64,000 nucleotides of DNA from Pelodictyon luteolum (GTDB taxonomy: Bacteria; Bacteroidota; Chlorobiia; Chlorobiales; Chlorobiaceae): assembly GCF_001622165.1 (NCBI RefSeq), contig NZ_LVWG01000031.1, positions 23,781-87,780 on the forward strand, read 5' to 3'. The stretch's first letter is position 1; each line of letters starts with the position of its first letter. Both the position numbers and the translations under genes were made by a program. Positions 39,140 to 49,900 of this stretch are shown piece by piece. The notes below the pieces were generated by a model. It saw only the letters and a program-made list of their open reading frames with translations, was not told the DNA's origin and searched no databases.

Positions 39140-41139
39140 CGGCCATGGCCCCCAAGCCCCCGCTGCTGGAGCTGGTCGATGTCCACCGTACCTACCCGGT
39201 AGGGGAGAGCACTGTCAATGCACTGAGAGGCGTTTCCCTTGAGATCCGCGAGGGGGAGTTTGTTGCCATAATGGGTTCGTCGGGGTCCGGAAAATCTTCG
39301 CTGCTCCATATCCTCGGCCTGCTCGATAATCCCGACCGGGGAGAGTACCGGGTGTTCGGCCAAAATGTCGATGGGCTTTCTGAAGACGGGCAGGCCGGGC
39401 TCCGCAATCATGTGGCGGGGTTCGTGTTCCAGCAGTTCCATCTGCTCAAACGAATGTCGATCGTCGACAATGTGCGACTTCCGCATATCTACAGCGGCCT
39501 GAAGGGCGATTTCCGCCATGAGGCACTTGAAAGCCTGAAGAAGGTCGGGCTTCTGCACCGGCTCGACCATACTCCCGGCCAGCTCTCCGGCGGCGAGCAG
39601 CAGCGGGTGGCCATTGCCCGGGCCCTCATCCGCAACCCCATGATCCTCTTTGCCGACGAACCTACCGGCAACCTCGATTCCAGAAACTCGCGTGAGATCA
39701 TGAAGATCCTCAGTGAGCTTCACCGGGAAGGCCGCACTATCGTTATGGTGACGCATGAGGACGAGATAGCCGCCTATGCCGACCGGGTAATCACCATGCG
39801 CGACGGTCTGGTGGTCAGCGACCAGAGGCCGGTCAGGGACGGCGTGCCGGCTGGACCGGTCGTTCCTCTTTCTGTCGACCTGCATGGCATTCTGCAGGCA
39901 TCGCATAAGTTGTCCCTATGGCAGGATGGCCGCTTCATCGGCTTTGTCACACAGGCATTCCAGTCCATTTTTGCCAATAAGGTGCGCTCCTTTCTTTCAG
40001 TGCTCGGCATTCTGGTCGGCGTGGCTTCCGTCATCGCCATGATGGCGCTCGGAGAAGGTGCTAAGGTATCGATCCAGGAGGAGCTGAAATCCATGGGCTC
40101 CAACCTCATCTCAGTCCGGGGCGGTTCAGCAAAGGTGCGGGGTGCGGCCCGTGGCGACGGGGCGGTCGCCCGATTTACCTTCAAGGATGTGAAGGATATC
40201 TCGAGGCTGCACTCTCTTGTGAAGGCAGCGGCCGGCACCGTCAACGGATCAGGACAGATCGTCTTCGGTAACCGCAACTGGAGCACAACCCTCGACGGTG
40301 TCGGCTACGAGTACGGCGCCATGCGCGCCTTCATCCCATCCGTCGGGCGATGGTTCACCCGGGATGAAATCCGGAAACGCGAAAAAGTTGCGGTGATCGG
40401 CATAACCGTAGCCCGGGAACTGTTCGGTAGCCGGAACCCTCTCGGCCATACCGTAAAAATCAACCGGATCAACTTCAAGATCATCGGCATTGCGCCGGCG
40501 AAGGGTTTTTCCACGCACCGCGACCAGGACGATGTGGTCCTTATTCCGGTGACTACAGCCATGTACCGTGTTCTCGGCAAGGACTACCTCAACAGTATCT
40601 ACGTAGAGGTCCGGAGCGCTGAGGGAATCGACGGCGCCAAGCAGGCGGTCACTGATCTTATCGTAAAGAATCACCGGCTCAGGGATGGAGACGACTCGTT
40701 CAACATCCGTGACATGACCGAAATCCAGGAGATGCTTGAGAGTACGACCAATACGATGAGCATGCTGCTCGGCGCCATTGCAGCCATTTCTCTGCTGGTC
40801 GGCGGCATCGGCATCATGAACATCATGCTGGTATCGGTGACCGAGCGTACTCGTGAGATCGGGCTCCGCAAGGCCATCGGTGCGCGCCGGGAGGACATCA
40901 TGCTGCAGTTTCTTGTGGAGTCGGTAGCTCTGACCCTCAGCGGAGGCATCATCGGTATCATCGGCGGTATCGGGATTTCAGCGCTGCTGGCCGTCTTTGC
41001 CGGCTGGGCCGTCAAAACCTCCATGCTTTCCATCGTGCTTGCTACGTTCTTTTCGGCGCTCACCGGCATGTTCTTCGGCCTCTGGCCTGCCCGGAAAGCA
41101 GCGGAGCTGAGGCCGGTAGAGGCTCTTCGTTACGAGTGA
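39136..41139 (+). CDS. MacB-type ABC transporter, fused ATPase-permease
   Basis: A 667-residue protein. The N-terminal ATPase (about 11-240) has Walker [10 protein letters not shown] (47-55), signature [15 protein letters not shown] and Walker [13 protein letters not shown]. The C-terminal permease has one helix near 280, a large periplasmic MacB core domain (about 300-540) and three helices in the FtsX-like part ending RPVEALRYE. MacB drives macrolide, peptide or lipoprotein export with MacA and TolC. The substrate here is unknown. Confidence 0.9.
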   Translation: MTAMAPKPPLLELVDVHRTYPVGESTVNALRGVSLEIREGEFVAIMGSSGSGKSSLLHILGLLDNPDRGEYRVFGQNVDGLSEDGQAGLRNHVAGFVFQQFHLLKRMSIVDNVRLPHIYSGLKGDFRHEALESLKKVGLLHRLDHTPGQLSGGEQQRVAIARALIRNPMILFADEPTGNLDSRNSREIMKILSELHREGRTIVMVTHEDEIAAYADRVITMRDGLVVSDQRPVRDGVPAGPVVPLSVDLHGILQASHKLSLWQDGRFIGFVTQAFQSIFANKVRSFLSVLGILVGVASVIAMMALGEGAKVSIQEELKSMGSNLISVRGGSAKVRGAARGDGAVARFTFKDVKDISRLHSLVKAAAGTVNGSGQIVFGNRNWSTTLDGVGYEYGAMRAFIPSVGRWFTRDEIRKREKVAVIGITVARELFGSRNPLGHTVKINRINFKIIGIAPAKGFSTHRDQDDVVLIPVTTAMYRVLGKDYLNSIYVEVRSAEGIDGAKQAVTDLIVKNHRLRDGDDSFNIRDMTEIQEMLESTTNTMSMLLGAIAAISLLVGGIGIMNIMLVSVTERTREIGLRKAIGARREDIMLQFLVESVALTLSGGIIGIIGGIGISALLAVFAGWAVKTSMLSIVLATFFSALTGMFFGLWPARKAAELRPVEALRYE

Positions 41140-41396
41140 AGAAAAAAAGTTTTTTTTCGGTGCAAGGTTTCCCGGTGGAGCTCGTCATACTCTATGAAAG
41201 CAGGTGAAATGGTTGCACCGGGCTTTCCACAGAAAGGAGTGTGTGTTTGCGTTATGTGTGTTGTGTGTTGTGTGATGTGTTTGGTTGGATTTTCAACAGC
41301 AGTTCTTTCCAGGTGAACAGAATGCAGATGTGATGTGAATGACGTGTGATGGATGCTTGATTGATGCAGATGCTGGAATGGGTTGTTGTTGAAGTG
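41140..41396. other. Structured, GT-rich intergenic region after macB
   Basis: The 421-bp gap between macB and sucC has no supportable ORF. It holds a near-palindrome of A and T runs at 41145-41160, an 8-bp inverted repeat CGGTGCAA (41159-41166) with TTGCACCG (41213-41220), and a GT-rich tract at about 41240-41290. Two terminators follow at its sucC-proximal end. It may encode an untranslated RNA; see findings. Confidence 0.4.
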
Positions 41397-41436
41397 GACA
41401 GGGAAGGGGGGTTGTGCTCCTTCCCTGTCTTTTTTT
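41397..41436 (+). terminator. Plus-strand intrinsic terminator
   Basis: GACAGGGAAGG pairs with CCTTCCCTGTC and is followed by seven T residues. It lies 258 bp past the macB stop, far enough that a separate short transcript is possible. Confidence 0.85.
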
Positions 41437-41455
41437 ATGCTTGAGCGGAAACTTG

Positions 41456-41495
41456 AAAAGCAGAAACCCCGGCGTCTACCGGGGTTTCTGCTTTT
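41456..41495. terminator. Bidirectional terminator, sucC side
   Basis: A perfect 17-bp stem (AAAAGCAGAAACCCCGG with its complement) with a 6-base loop and T-runs on both strands lies 66 bp past the sucC stop. Confidence 0.88.
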
Positions 41496-41560
41496 ACTGT
41501 CGTTCTGGCGGGCTGTTCTGGCGGGTTCCGTTCAGAGAGGAGCCCGCAGGCTTCGCTTAC

Positions 41561-42736
41561 TCAGGCCGAGAGCGCCTGGTTCACTTTCTGGGCGGCGTCC
41601 TTCAGGCCGTCGGCTGCGATGAGGTTTAAGCCCGATTCATCGAGCATCTTCTGCGCGATATCGGCATTCGTGCCCTCAAGGCGCACTATGACCGGCAGAT
41701 TCAGTCCGATTTTCCTGGCCGCCTCGATGATGCCTCCGGCAACACGGTCACAGCGGACGATGCCGCCGAAGATGTTGACGAGAATCGCCTTGACGTTCTT
41801 GTCGCTGAGGATGATCTTGAAGCCTTCCTCGACCGTCTGGGGGCTTGCTCCACCGCCGACGTCCAGAAAGTTTGCGGGGCGTCCTCCGGCAAGCTGGATC
41901 ATGTCCATGGTCGCCATGGCCAGGCCTGCACCGTTGACCATGCAGCCGACGTTGCCGTCGAGGCGGACATAGTTGAGGTTCGATTTCGAAGCCTCGACCT
42001 CGAAGGGGTCCTCTTCCGAGATGTCGCGGAGTTCGATGAAGTCCTTGTGGCGGTAGAGGGCGTTGGAGTCGAAGTTGATTTTGGCGTCAAGGGCGAGCAC
42101 ACGGCCCTCTTTAGTGACCACGAGGGGGTTGATTTCGGCAAGCGCCGCATCAATCGATGTGTAGGCGTTGTAGAGCGCGGTGATGAAGCTGACCGCGTTG
42201 CGGAACTGTTCACCCTCAAGACCGAGGAAGAATGCTGCCTCGCGCGCCTGGAAGCCCTGAAGTCCGAAACGTGCGTCGACCTGGATTTTCAGGAGCAGTT
42301 CCGGGGTCTCTTCGGCAACCTTCTCGATCTCCATGCCGCCTTCGGTGGAGATCATGAGTACGTTGTTCGAGGTTGCTCGGTCGAGTGTGATGCCGACATA
42401 GAACTCACGATCGATGTTCATGCCCTCTTCGACAAGCAGCCTGCGGACCTCTTTGCCTTCAGGGCCGGTCTGGTGTGTGACGAGGGTTGTTCCGAGCATC
42501 TGTGAGGCGATCTCACGAGCCTCTTCGGGAGACTTGGCGAGCTTCACCCCGCCGGCCTTGCCGCGCCCGCCCGCATGGATCTGGGCCTTGACGACCACTA
42601 CGGGGCTGTCCTGCTCAGCGAAGAGCTGCTCGGCGGCCTGCTTGGCTTCCTCAGCCGAATAGGCGACGATTCCTTTCGGCACGGCCACCCCGAATTTCCT
42701 CAGGATATCCTTGCCCTGATATTCATGAATGTTCAT
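41561..42736 (-). CDS. sucC: Succinyl-CoA synthetase (ADP-forming) subunit beta
   Basis: A 391-residue ATP-grasp protein. [20 protein letters not shown] is the standard N-terminus. [20 protein letters not shown] binds nucleotide, and the [14 protein letters not shown] and [11 protein letters not shown] motifs near 300-325 are intact. In the reductive TCA cycle the complex makes succinyl-CoA from succinate. No sucD is adjacent. The gene is divergent from tadA. Confidence 0.96.
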   Translation of the reverse strand: MNIHEYQGKDILRKFGVAVPKGIVAYSAEEAKQAAEQLFAEQDSPVVVVKAQIHAGGRGKAGGVKLAKSPEEAREIASQMLGTTLVTHQTGPEGKEVRRLLVEEGMNIDREFYVGITLDRATSNNVLMISTEGGMEIEKVAEETPELLLKIQVDARFGLQGFQAREAAFFLGLEGEQFRNAVSFITALYNAYTSIDAALAEINPLVVTKEGRVLALDAKINFDSNALYRHKDFIELRDISEEDPFEVEASKSNLNYVRLDGNVGCMVNGAGLAMATMDMIQLAGGRPANFLDVGGGASPQTVEEGFKIILSDKNVKAILVNIFGGIVRCDRVAGGIIEAARKIGLNLPVIVRLEGTNADIAQKMLDESGLNLIAADGLKDAAQKVNQALSA

Positions 42737-42846
42737 ATTGCTTGAGGTCTTTTGTTACTGACGGTTTTTCGTACGCATCCCTGACGGGATAAGGCGAGAA
42801 TTGCGCATAAACTTTATTATAGTAAAATTTACGCGGACGGGAAAAC

Positions 42847-42873
42847 AATAATACCGAACTAATAATACCGGAC
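42847..42873. repeat. Tandem 13-bp direct repeat upstream of tadA
   Basis: AATAATACCGAAC (42847-42859) and AATAATACCGGAC (42861-42873) lie one 14-bp period apart in the divergent sucC-tadA region, 24 bp before the tadA ATG. It could be an operator for either gene or a chance AT-rich duplication. Confidence 0.55.
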
Positions 42874-42896
42874 ATTGATACGGGAAGGATTGCAAT

Positions 42897-43358
42897 ATGG
42901 ATTTCACCTCTTTCATGGAGCTGGCCTTTCGTGAGGCCCGGAAGGCATTTGAAGCCGGGGAGGTGCCGGTCGGCGCGGTTGTCCTCGATGCGGCGGGCCA
43001 TGTTGTCGGGCGGGGATACAACCAGGTCGAAACCCTCTCAGACGCTACGGCTCATGCTGAGATCATTGCTCTTACCTCGGCCATGGCGACGCTCGGCAAC
43101 AAATACCTCAACGACTGCACACTCGTTGTTACGATGGAGCCCTGTCCGATGTGTGCCGGAGCTATCGTCAACGCCAAGGTCGGCCGGGTGGTGTTCGGCG
43201 CATACGACCCGAAGATGGGGGCTGCGGGATCGGTTCTGAACGTCACCGGGTGCCGCGCCCTCAACCACCAGCCGGAGGTGTTCGGCGGCATCATGGAGGC
43301 ACGCTGCCAGAGCCTTCTGCAGGACTTTTTCGCGGAGCTTCGAAGAAGGGGGAGGTGA
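42897..43358 (+). CDS. tadA: tRNA-specific adenosine deaminase
   Basis: A 153-residue zinc deaminase. Metal ligands and catalytic Glu: HAE at 53-55 and PCPMC with Cys 83 and 86; the tRNA-specific stretch FGAYDPKMGAAGS follows. TadA converts A34 to inosine in tRNA-Arg(ACG). The ATG at 42897 follows AAGGATTG. The stop is 16 bp from that of the convergent membrane protein gene. Confidence 0.93.
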   Translation: MDFTSFMELAFREARKAFEAGEVPVGAVVLDAAGHVVGRGYNQVETLSDATAHAEIIALTSAMATLGNKYLNDCTLVVTMEPCPMCAGAIVNAKVGRVVFGAYDPKMGAAGSVLNVTGCRALNHQPEVFGGIMEARCQSLLQDFFAELRRRGR

Positions 43359-43374
43359 TTGCCGGACGTAAGGG

Positions 43375-44397
43375 TTACTCTCCGCTTTTTTCGACCGAGA
43401 TGTTTTCGCGGATGATGTGCTTTACCGAGTTTGCCAGATGGGAGAAGAGGTCCTGGGCGATGCCGCTGCCCGCCGTCGGCGGAGTGACGGTGTCGAGACT
43501 TTCGATGCCCGCCTTTTTCACGGCAGTGCTGATCGTCACAGACAGCACCGGATTGCACTCCCTGACGATCTCCTTCAGCATGAATGCGGCTTCGAACATG
43601 CTCTGCTGTACAATTTCCCTCCGGTCCTCCTCCGTCGTCATCTGACAGCGCCGAGCCGTAATCATGCCCGCAAGGCATGTCAGGTAGGCGTTCGTCGATC
43701 CTGCAAGAAACAGGTTCAGGAAGAAGGGCGTCAGGAGGTTGCCGGCCGGCAGAAGCGAAGAGAGCGTGTTGCTGAACGACGACTGGATGATCGGCTTGAT
43801 GTGGGCTGGAATCTCCTCTTTCTGGAAGTCCGAGAGCGGCAGCAGCTCATATACTCCTTTCGTGAGCGCGATGAACTCCCTGAAGTTCTGCCGGCGGTGG
43901 TGCATGCCGTAGATGCGCCATACCAGGCGGATCATGTTGAACAATGAGGTCGATGTGCCGTATGCTGTACCCTGAGCGAAGGCACCGACGAAGAAGTTCT
44001 TTGTGGCGACCTCTTTGGTGGCGGTGAGGGCGTCGGCTTCGAGCAGCTTCAGGTTGGCCCTTACCCAGCGCAGGTCGCTTTGCTTTCCATTCCGGTCGGG
44101 GTGCATGGGGTGTGCCGGCATACGTGATCCCATCCATGCGGCATAGACCGCCATTTCCTTAGCACCGGCATCGCCGGGCAGGGCAGGGTGCCGGGGCTTC
44201 GTAAAAAAGCGGGCGGCAGTCCATGCCAGCCAGATGAGAATCGTCGTCGATAGGGCGATGAAGGCAGGGCCGCCAAAAGGGATTATGGAGTCGAAGAGCC
44301 CGGCGGCGGCTGCAATCTGGTTCAGGGTGAATACCCCGACAAGAAGGATTGCAGCTGCCGTGAAGGCGTAGATGAGTGCCGTTGCTTTTCTTTTCAT
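43375..44397 (-). CDS. DUF697-like membrane protein
   Basis: A 340-residue protein with two N-terminal helices (about 7-27 and 42-62), a basic middle region, and a C-terminal part with NTLSSLLPAGNLLTPFFLNL and TISTAVKKAGI that resembles DUF697/YcjF-type domains. Such proteins are often near small GTPases, but none is adjacent here. Function is unknown; the family call is moderate. It is followed upstream by a flavoprotein gene on the same strand with an 83-bp gap. Confidence 0.6.
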   Translation of the reverse strand: MKRKATALIYAFTAAAILLVGVFTLNQIAAAAGLFDSIIPFGGPAFIALSTTILIWLAWTAARFFTKPRHPALPGDAGAKEMAVYAAWMGSRMPAHPMHPDRNGKQSDLRWVRANLKLLEADALTATKEVATKNFFVGAFAQGTAYGTSTSLFNMIRLVWRIYGMHHRRQNFREFIALTKGVYELLPLSDFQKEEIPAHIKPIIQSSFSNTLSSLLPAGNLLTPFFLNLFLAGSTNAYLTCLAGMITARRCQMTTEEDRREIVQQSMFEAAFMLKEIVRECNPVLSVTISTAVKKAGIESLDTVTPPTAGSGIAQDLFSHLANSVKHIIRENISVEKSGE

Positions 44398-44480
44398 ACC
44401 TGTGTCCCCTTGGTTGAGCGGGATAGTGTCTGTCGTATCATTCTTGAAATGTACGACTTCTTTTATGAAAAGAGTCCTTG

Positions 44481-45737
44481 TCAGCTCTCGGGCGGCTTGG
44501 GGAGGCGGATCGAATGGTCTTCGCTATGCTGGTAGTCGAGGAATATGTCTTCGGCCGGAGGAAGCTGCCAGGTGCCGTCAGCCATGCGGTTGGTCGTCTC
44601 TTTAAGCCGGTAGGTGGTATGGCCACAGGTCCAGCAGTCGTATTTGGCCATGCCGGTACAGAGGCATGTTTTCTCTTCGACCTCAAGCGGTGCGCCTGGT
44701 TTGCGCTCTTCGAGCGCTTTATAGTATGCATCGATGTAGGTGCATTTGCCGCCGTTTTCAAGAAGGTAGCCGAGTCCTTCACAGTTTGGCTTGATGGCGT
44801 AGCGGAGTGTCGGCGACTGGCGGAGCATCCGCATCGGGTAGCCGGTGGTCGATGCCATGTTGACGACGATGTCCTCTTCCCGGGCGTTGAGGTACTCCTG
44901 CTTGACGTTGGCGGGGAGGCCTGCCTCTGCCGTGATGGTGAAACGGGTGGCCACCTGGACGGCACCTGCCCCTTCGGCCATGTAGTCAGCCGCATCGGTA
45001 CCTGTGAATATGCCTCCGGCCGGTATGACCGGGATCTGGAGCCCCTCCGCCTTAAGGAATGCGAGAACTTCCGTGAAGATGGTATGCAGGTCGAACTTCT
45101 GCCATTCGTCGGGGCTGAAACCGAGGTGTCCTCCGGCAAGCGGGCCTTCAACGACGATGTAGTCCGGCAGGCGCTCGAGGCGAACGGCCCGTTTCAGGAA
45201 GATGGAGAGAGCCCTGACCGAGGAGATGACGATGCCGATCTTGACGTCGCGGAACCGGGGGTGGTCCTCGATGAGGTCAAGGGTGCGGAGGTTGAGGCCG
45301 GCGGCAAGGGTTATGCCGTCTATGCCGGCGTCCATGGCCGAGCGGAGCCTGACCTTCAGCGTCTCGTTGGCGCTGTTCATGGTCAGCTTTTCCATACAGT
45401 TCAGGAAAATCAGGCCGTTGCCTGTTTTCTGCGAAACGGTATGTTCGATATATTTTTTCTGTGCCGCGGCCACTTCACCGAGGTCGAACTTGACTTCGGA
45501 CTTGTCGCGGCTGTCGACAAATGCCGCATATTTTTTTCTTTTGGTGCTGACGAAGGAGGTGTTGAAGATCCTGTCGCAGACGTACCCGGTCTCTGCGTCT
45601 GAGATATGGCCGATACCGCCGAGCTTTTCGGCCGCCAGAGCGAGCTCGGTGGTCGAGATGTTTACTCCCATGCCGCCGATGATGATCGGGACATACTCCC
45701 TCGCGCCCAGTTTCAGCCTGAAATTATCTACCTTCAT
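44481..45737 (-). CDS. Nitronate monooxygenase-like FMN protein with a C-terminal Cys motif
   Basis: A 418-residue TIM-barrel flavoprotein of the NPD/NMO family: PIIIGGMGVNIST near 17-29, PVIPAGGIFTGTDAADYMAEGA near 245 split across the phosphate loop, and AVQVATRFTIT. The family includes nitronate monooxygenases and the PfaD/FabK-like enoyl reductases. A C-terminal extension carries Cys at 358, 360, 368 and 371 (CLCTGMAKYDCWTCGH), a likely metal or Fe-S site that is not part of the basic fold. The substrate is unknown. Confidence 0.8.
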   Translation of the reverse strand: MKVDNFRLKLGAREYVPIIIGGMGVNISTTELALAAEKLGGIGHISDAETGYVCDRIFNTSFVSTKRKKYAAFVDSRDKSEVKFDLGEVAAAQKKYIEHTVSQKTGNGLIFLNCMEKLTMNSANETLKVRLRSAMDAGIDGITLAAGLNLRTLDLIEDHPRFRDVKIGIVISSVRALSIFLKRAVRLERLPDYIVVEGPLAGGHLGFSPDEWQKFDLHTIFTEVLAFLKAEGLQIPVIPAGGIFTGTDAADYMAEGAGAVQVATRFTITAEAGLPANVKQEYLNAREEDIVVNMASTTGYPMRMLRQSPTLRYAIKPNCEGLGYLLENGGKCTYIDAYYKALEERKPGAPLEVEEKTCLCTGMAKYDCWTCGHTTYRLKETTNRMADGTWQLPPAEDIFLDYQHSEDHSIRLPKPPES

Positions 45738-46066
45738 TGTCCTGTGTTAAATCGAGATATACGTGCATTTACAGACCCTCATCTCCCCTGAGGCCGGGTG
45801 CGGCATTCCGTGATGTTCCGGGTGCGGGCCGCCAAAAATTATTTAAGATATCACATTTTGCACTATAAATCTACTGCCAATTCGGAGAAAAACTGTCCCC
45901 TCCGTCATTTACACCGCTGCCAGTGGCGTTCGGCGGCCCTTGATAATTAATCCCCTTTGAGAAAAGGTAGGGAGATTGTTAAATTGGAGACCAATCTTAA
46001 AAAGGGCCATCGGGGCACTAGAGATATAGTACGCTGAATCCGAATTAACATCCTGAAGGGGGGATT
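45738..46066. other. Divergent intergenic region upstream of gpmA
   Basis: No ORF is supported in these 329 bp. AATCCCCTTT at 45949-45958 is complementary to the Shine-Dalgarno region AAGGGGGGATT at 46056-46066 in front of gpmA. A TATAGT box at 46025-46030 could be a -10. No known riboswitch or small RNA was recognised. Confidence 0.4.
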
Positions 46067-46810
46067 ATGATCAAACTGGTTTTGTTGCGGCATGGAGAGA
46101 GTCAGTGGAACCTTGAAAACCGGTTCACCGGCTGGCACGACATCGATCTGACGGAACGCGGACGCAAAGAGGCGGCTAACGCCGGAAAACTCATCCGCGC
46201 GGAAGGAATCGTGTTTGACGTGGCATACACCTCCGTGCTTAAACGGGCCATCCGGACCCTCTGGAACGTGCTTGACGAAATGGACCAGATGTGGCTGCCG
46301 GTCCACAAGAGCTGGAGGCTCAACGAGCGCCACTACGGCGCCCTGCAGGGACTCAATAAAACCGAAACCTCCCAGAAGTACGGCGAGGAGCAGGTGCTTG
46401 TGTGGCGGCGCAGCTACGATACTCCGCCTCCCGCTCTTGCGCGGGACGATGAGCGCTGGCCGGGTGCGGACCCGCGCTATCGCGGCATGGCCGAAGGGGA
46501 TATTCCCCTCAGTGAGTGCCTGAAGGATACGGTCGCCCGTTTCCTTCCCCTCTGGCATGAGACCATCGCTCCCCAGATCCGGAGCGGGAAGAGCGTCGCC
46601 ATCGTGGCCCACGGCAACTCGCTCCGCGCCCTCGTCAAATATCTCGACAACATTTCCGAAGACGACATCGTCGGCCTGAACATTCCTACCGGTATCCCGC
46701 TCGTCTATGAACTGGACGACGACCTGAAGCCGCTGAAGAGTTACTACCTCGGGGATCAGGATGCCGTGAAGCAGGCGGTGGCCGCTGTGGCAGGTCAGGC
46801 GAAAGCCTGA
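46067..46810 (+). CDS. gpmA: 2,3-bisphosphoglycerate-dependent phosphoglycerate mutase
   Basis: A 247-residue dPGM. The catalytic His is in LRHGESQWN (RHGES at 8-12), with [13 protein letters not shown], the [15 protein letters not shown] loop near 85-100 and [13 protein letters not shown] with the second His near 183. It interconverts 3- and 2-phosphoglycerate. A strong AAGGGGGGATT directly before ATG sets the start. gltB follows 112 bp later. Confidence 0.95.
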   Translation: MIKLVLLRHGESQWNLENRFTGWHDIDLTERGRKEAANAGKLIRAEGIVFDVAYTSVLKRAIRTLWNVLDEMDQMWLPVHKSWRLNERHYGALQGLNKTETSQKYGEEQVLVWRRSYDTPPPALARDDERWPGADPRYRGMAEGDIPLSECLKDTVARFLPLWHETIAPQIRSGKSVAIVAHGNSLRALVKYLDNISEDDIVGLNIPTGIPLVYELDDDLKPLKSYYLGDQDAVKQAVAAVAGQAKA

Positions 46811-46922
46811 GCCGGAGCACGGTAAGCATGTAAGAATCTTTTGCTGAAAAGCCTTATATTCTGCACCTTGGTTGTGCTGTCGCCTTTATTTCGAAATTAC
46901 CAGAAAAGTTGTGCCTAATAAT

Positions 46923-49900
46923 ATGAAAGTTACTTCCAACGCGGGGCTGTACGATCCACAGTTTGAACATGATGCCTGCGGGGTCGGCTTTGTCGCCCAT
47001 ATCAAGGGGGTCCGCTCCCACGATATCGTCGAGCAGGGACTGCAGATCAACGAGAACCTCAAGCACCGCGGTGCATGCGGGTGCGAGAAGAATACCGGCG
47101 ACGGCGCCGGCATACTGCTCCAGGTTCCCGACAAGTTTCTGCGCAGGGTCTGCGGCGAACGTAACATAGAACTTCCCCCTGAAGGCCGGTACGGCGTCGG
47201 CATGCTTTTCCTCCCTCCGGACATATCACAGCGCCGGGCCATCGAGGATATCTGCCGGCTGATGATCCAGGCTGAAGGCCAGAAATGCCTCGGGCTTCGC
47301 AAGGTCCCTACCGACAACTCCACCATCGGCGACACCGCCCGTTCGGAGGAGCCGGTCGTCAAGCAGCTGTTCATCGGCTGGGGCGAGGATGTCACCTCCG
47401 AACTCGAGTTCGAGCGGAAGCTCTACGTCATCAGGCGCCGCATCACCAAGCGGGTCAAGTACACCGCAGGCCTGCTCGGCAGCAACTATTTCTACGTCAG
47501 CAGCATGTCGGCGCGCACCATCGTCTACAAGGGCATGCTTCTTCCCGAACAGGTCGGTGAGTTTTATCCCGAACTGCACGATCCTGACATGGAGAGCGCC
47601 ATTGCAATGGTGCACTCCCGTTTCAGCACCAACACCTTTCCGAGCTGGGACCGGGCGCATCCATACCGTTTCCTCAGCCACAACGGCGAAATAAATACCC
47701 TGCGCGGCAACGTCAACTGGATGAAAGCCAGGGAAAAGAATGTCCGTTCCGATGTGTTCGGTGACGCCATTGAGGATATCAAGCCGGTCATCCTTGAGGA
47801 CGGCAGCGACTCGGCCATCCTCGACAACACCTTCGAGTTTCTGGTTCTCTCCGGCCGCTCGCTCGCCCATGCGGCGATGATGATCATCCCCGAACCCTGG
47901 TCCGGGAACAAGTCGATGTCGGATGAGAAGCGCGCCTTCTACGAATATCACAGCTGCCTCATGGAGCCCTGGGATGGTCCCGCATCGGTCGTCTTCACCG
48001 ACGGCCGCCAGATCGGTGCCGTGCTCGACCGCAACGGCCTGCGCCCGTCCCGCTACTACATCACCAAGGATGATCTTGTCATCATGGCTTCCGAGGTCGG
48101 TGTCCTTGACATCGAGCCGGAGCGGATCCTGAAAAAAGACCGTCTCCAGCCGGGCCGCATGTTCCTGGTCGACACCCTCGAGGGCCGAATCATCTCCGAC
48201 GAGGAGATCAAGGCATCCATTGCTTCCGAGAAGCCTTACGGGGAATGGATCAGCCGCAACGTCATCGATATCAGCGCCCTGCCTGACCATCCGCAGATGA
48301 AGAATCCCGATGAGGACAAGTACAGCCTCACCGCCCGCCAGAAGGTGTTCGGATATACGCGGGAGGACATCACCATGCAGATCATTCCGATGAGCGAGAA
48401 GGGTGTAGAAATGGTCGGTTCGATGGGCAACGATACTCCGCTTGCCGCGCTTTCGAACAAGCCGAAGCTGCTCTATGATTATTTCAAGCAGCTCTTTGCC
48501 CAGGTCACCAATCCTCCCATCGATTCGCTCCGCGAAGAGATCATCACCTCGACCTCGGTCATGCTCGGTACCGAAGGCAACCTGCTCAAAGCCGAGGAGG
48601 TCAACTGCCGGAGGGTCAAGCTGCCGCATCCCATCCTTACCAATCAGGACCTTGAGAAGATCCGCGGCATCGACAAGCCCGGTTTCCGGGCTGTCACCAT
48701 TCCGATTTTCTACGATGTGGCAAAGGGCGGCAAGGGTATTGAGGCAGCGATGCAGGATATCTACCGTCAGGCAGAGCAGGCCGCCCAGGTCGGCGTCAAC
48801 ATCGTGATTTTATCCGACAAGGGAGAAATCGAGCGTGACCGTGCGCCGATTCCCGCACTGCTTGCCGTATCGGGCCTGCATAATTTTCTCATCAACGCGG
48901 GCATCCGCACCGAAATCGGCCTTGTGCTCGAATCTGCCGAACCGAGGGCCGTGCACCACTTTGCCATGCTCATCGGCTACGGAGCCGGGGCGGTGAATCC
49001 CTACATGGCATTCGAAACCATCCGTTCGCTTGTTGCCGAGGGCCAGATCCGCTTTGATGAAAAGACCGCAATCAAGAACTACGTGAAAGCTGCCGTCAAG
49101 GGCGTGGTGAAGACCATGGCCAAGATGGGTATCTCCACCATCCAGAGTTATCGCGGAGCACAGATTTTCGAGGCAGTCGGCTTGAACTCCAAGCTTGTGG
49201 ACGCCTACTTCACCCGTACCCCGACCAGGATTGAGGGTATCGGGCTCAGCACGGTTGCAGAAGAGGTGCACCGGCGTCACGCATCCGTTTTCCCGCCTTC
49301 AGGCAACAAGGTCAACCGTGGCTTAGAGGCCGGTGGTGAGCGCAAATGGCGGCATGATGGTGAATACCACCTGTTCAGCCCCGAGGCACTGCACTTCCTG
49401 CAGCACTCCTGCCGGACTGGCGACTATGATCTGTTCCAAAAGTACGAGGGACTCATCGACGACCAGAGCCGAAACCTCTGCACCATCAGAGGCCTTCTTG
49501 ATATCCGCTTCCCGGGTGAAGGCATCCCGCTTGACGAGGTCGAACCGGTCGAAGCGATCCTGAAGCGTTTCAAGACGGGGGCCATGTCCTATGGCTCCAT
49601 CAGCCAGGAGGCTCATGAAACCCTCGCCATTGCGATGAACCGACTCGGAGGCAAAAGCAATACGGGTGAAGGCGGGGAGGATCCGTCACGCTTCGTGAAA
49701 GATGCCAACGGAGACTCCAGGATGTCGGCCATCAAGCAGGTCGCTTCCGGCCGCTTCGGCGTCACCAGCGAGTATCTTGCGAGCGCAGAGGAGATCCAGA
49801 TCAAGATGGCCCAGGGCGCCAAGCCAGGTGAAGGCGGCCAGCTTCCCGGCACCAAGGTCTATCCGTGGGTTGCGAGGGTTCGCCACTCGACTCCGGGCGT

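Noticed and set aside
38791..39906. A 371-codon minus-strand frame opposite macA/macB
   Set aside because: Antisense shadow crossing the macA-macB coupling site.
45905..45940. Cobalamin riboswitch, suggested by GCCACTG on the minus strand
   Set aside because: The remaining conserved boxes are missing or in the wrong order, and the downstream genes do not fit.
47226..48629. A 467-codon minus-strand frame inside gltB
   Set aside because: Antisense shadow; gltB motifs run uninterrupted through the interval.
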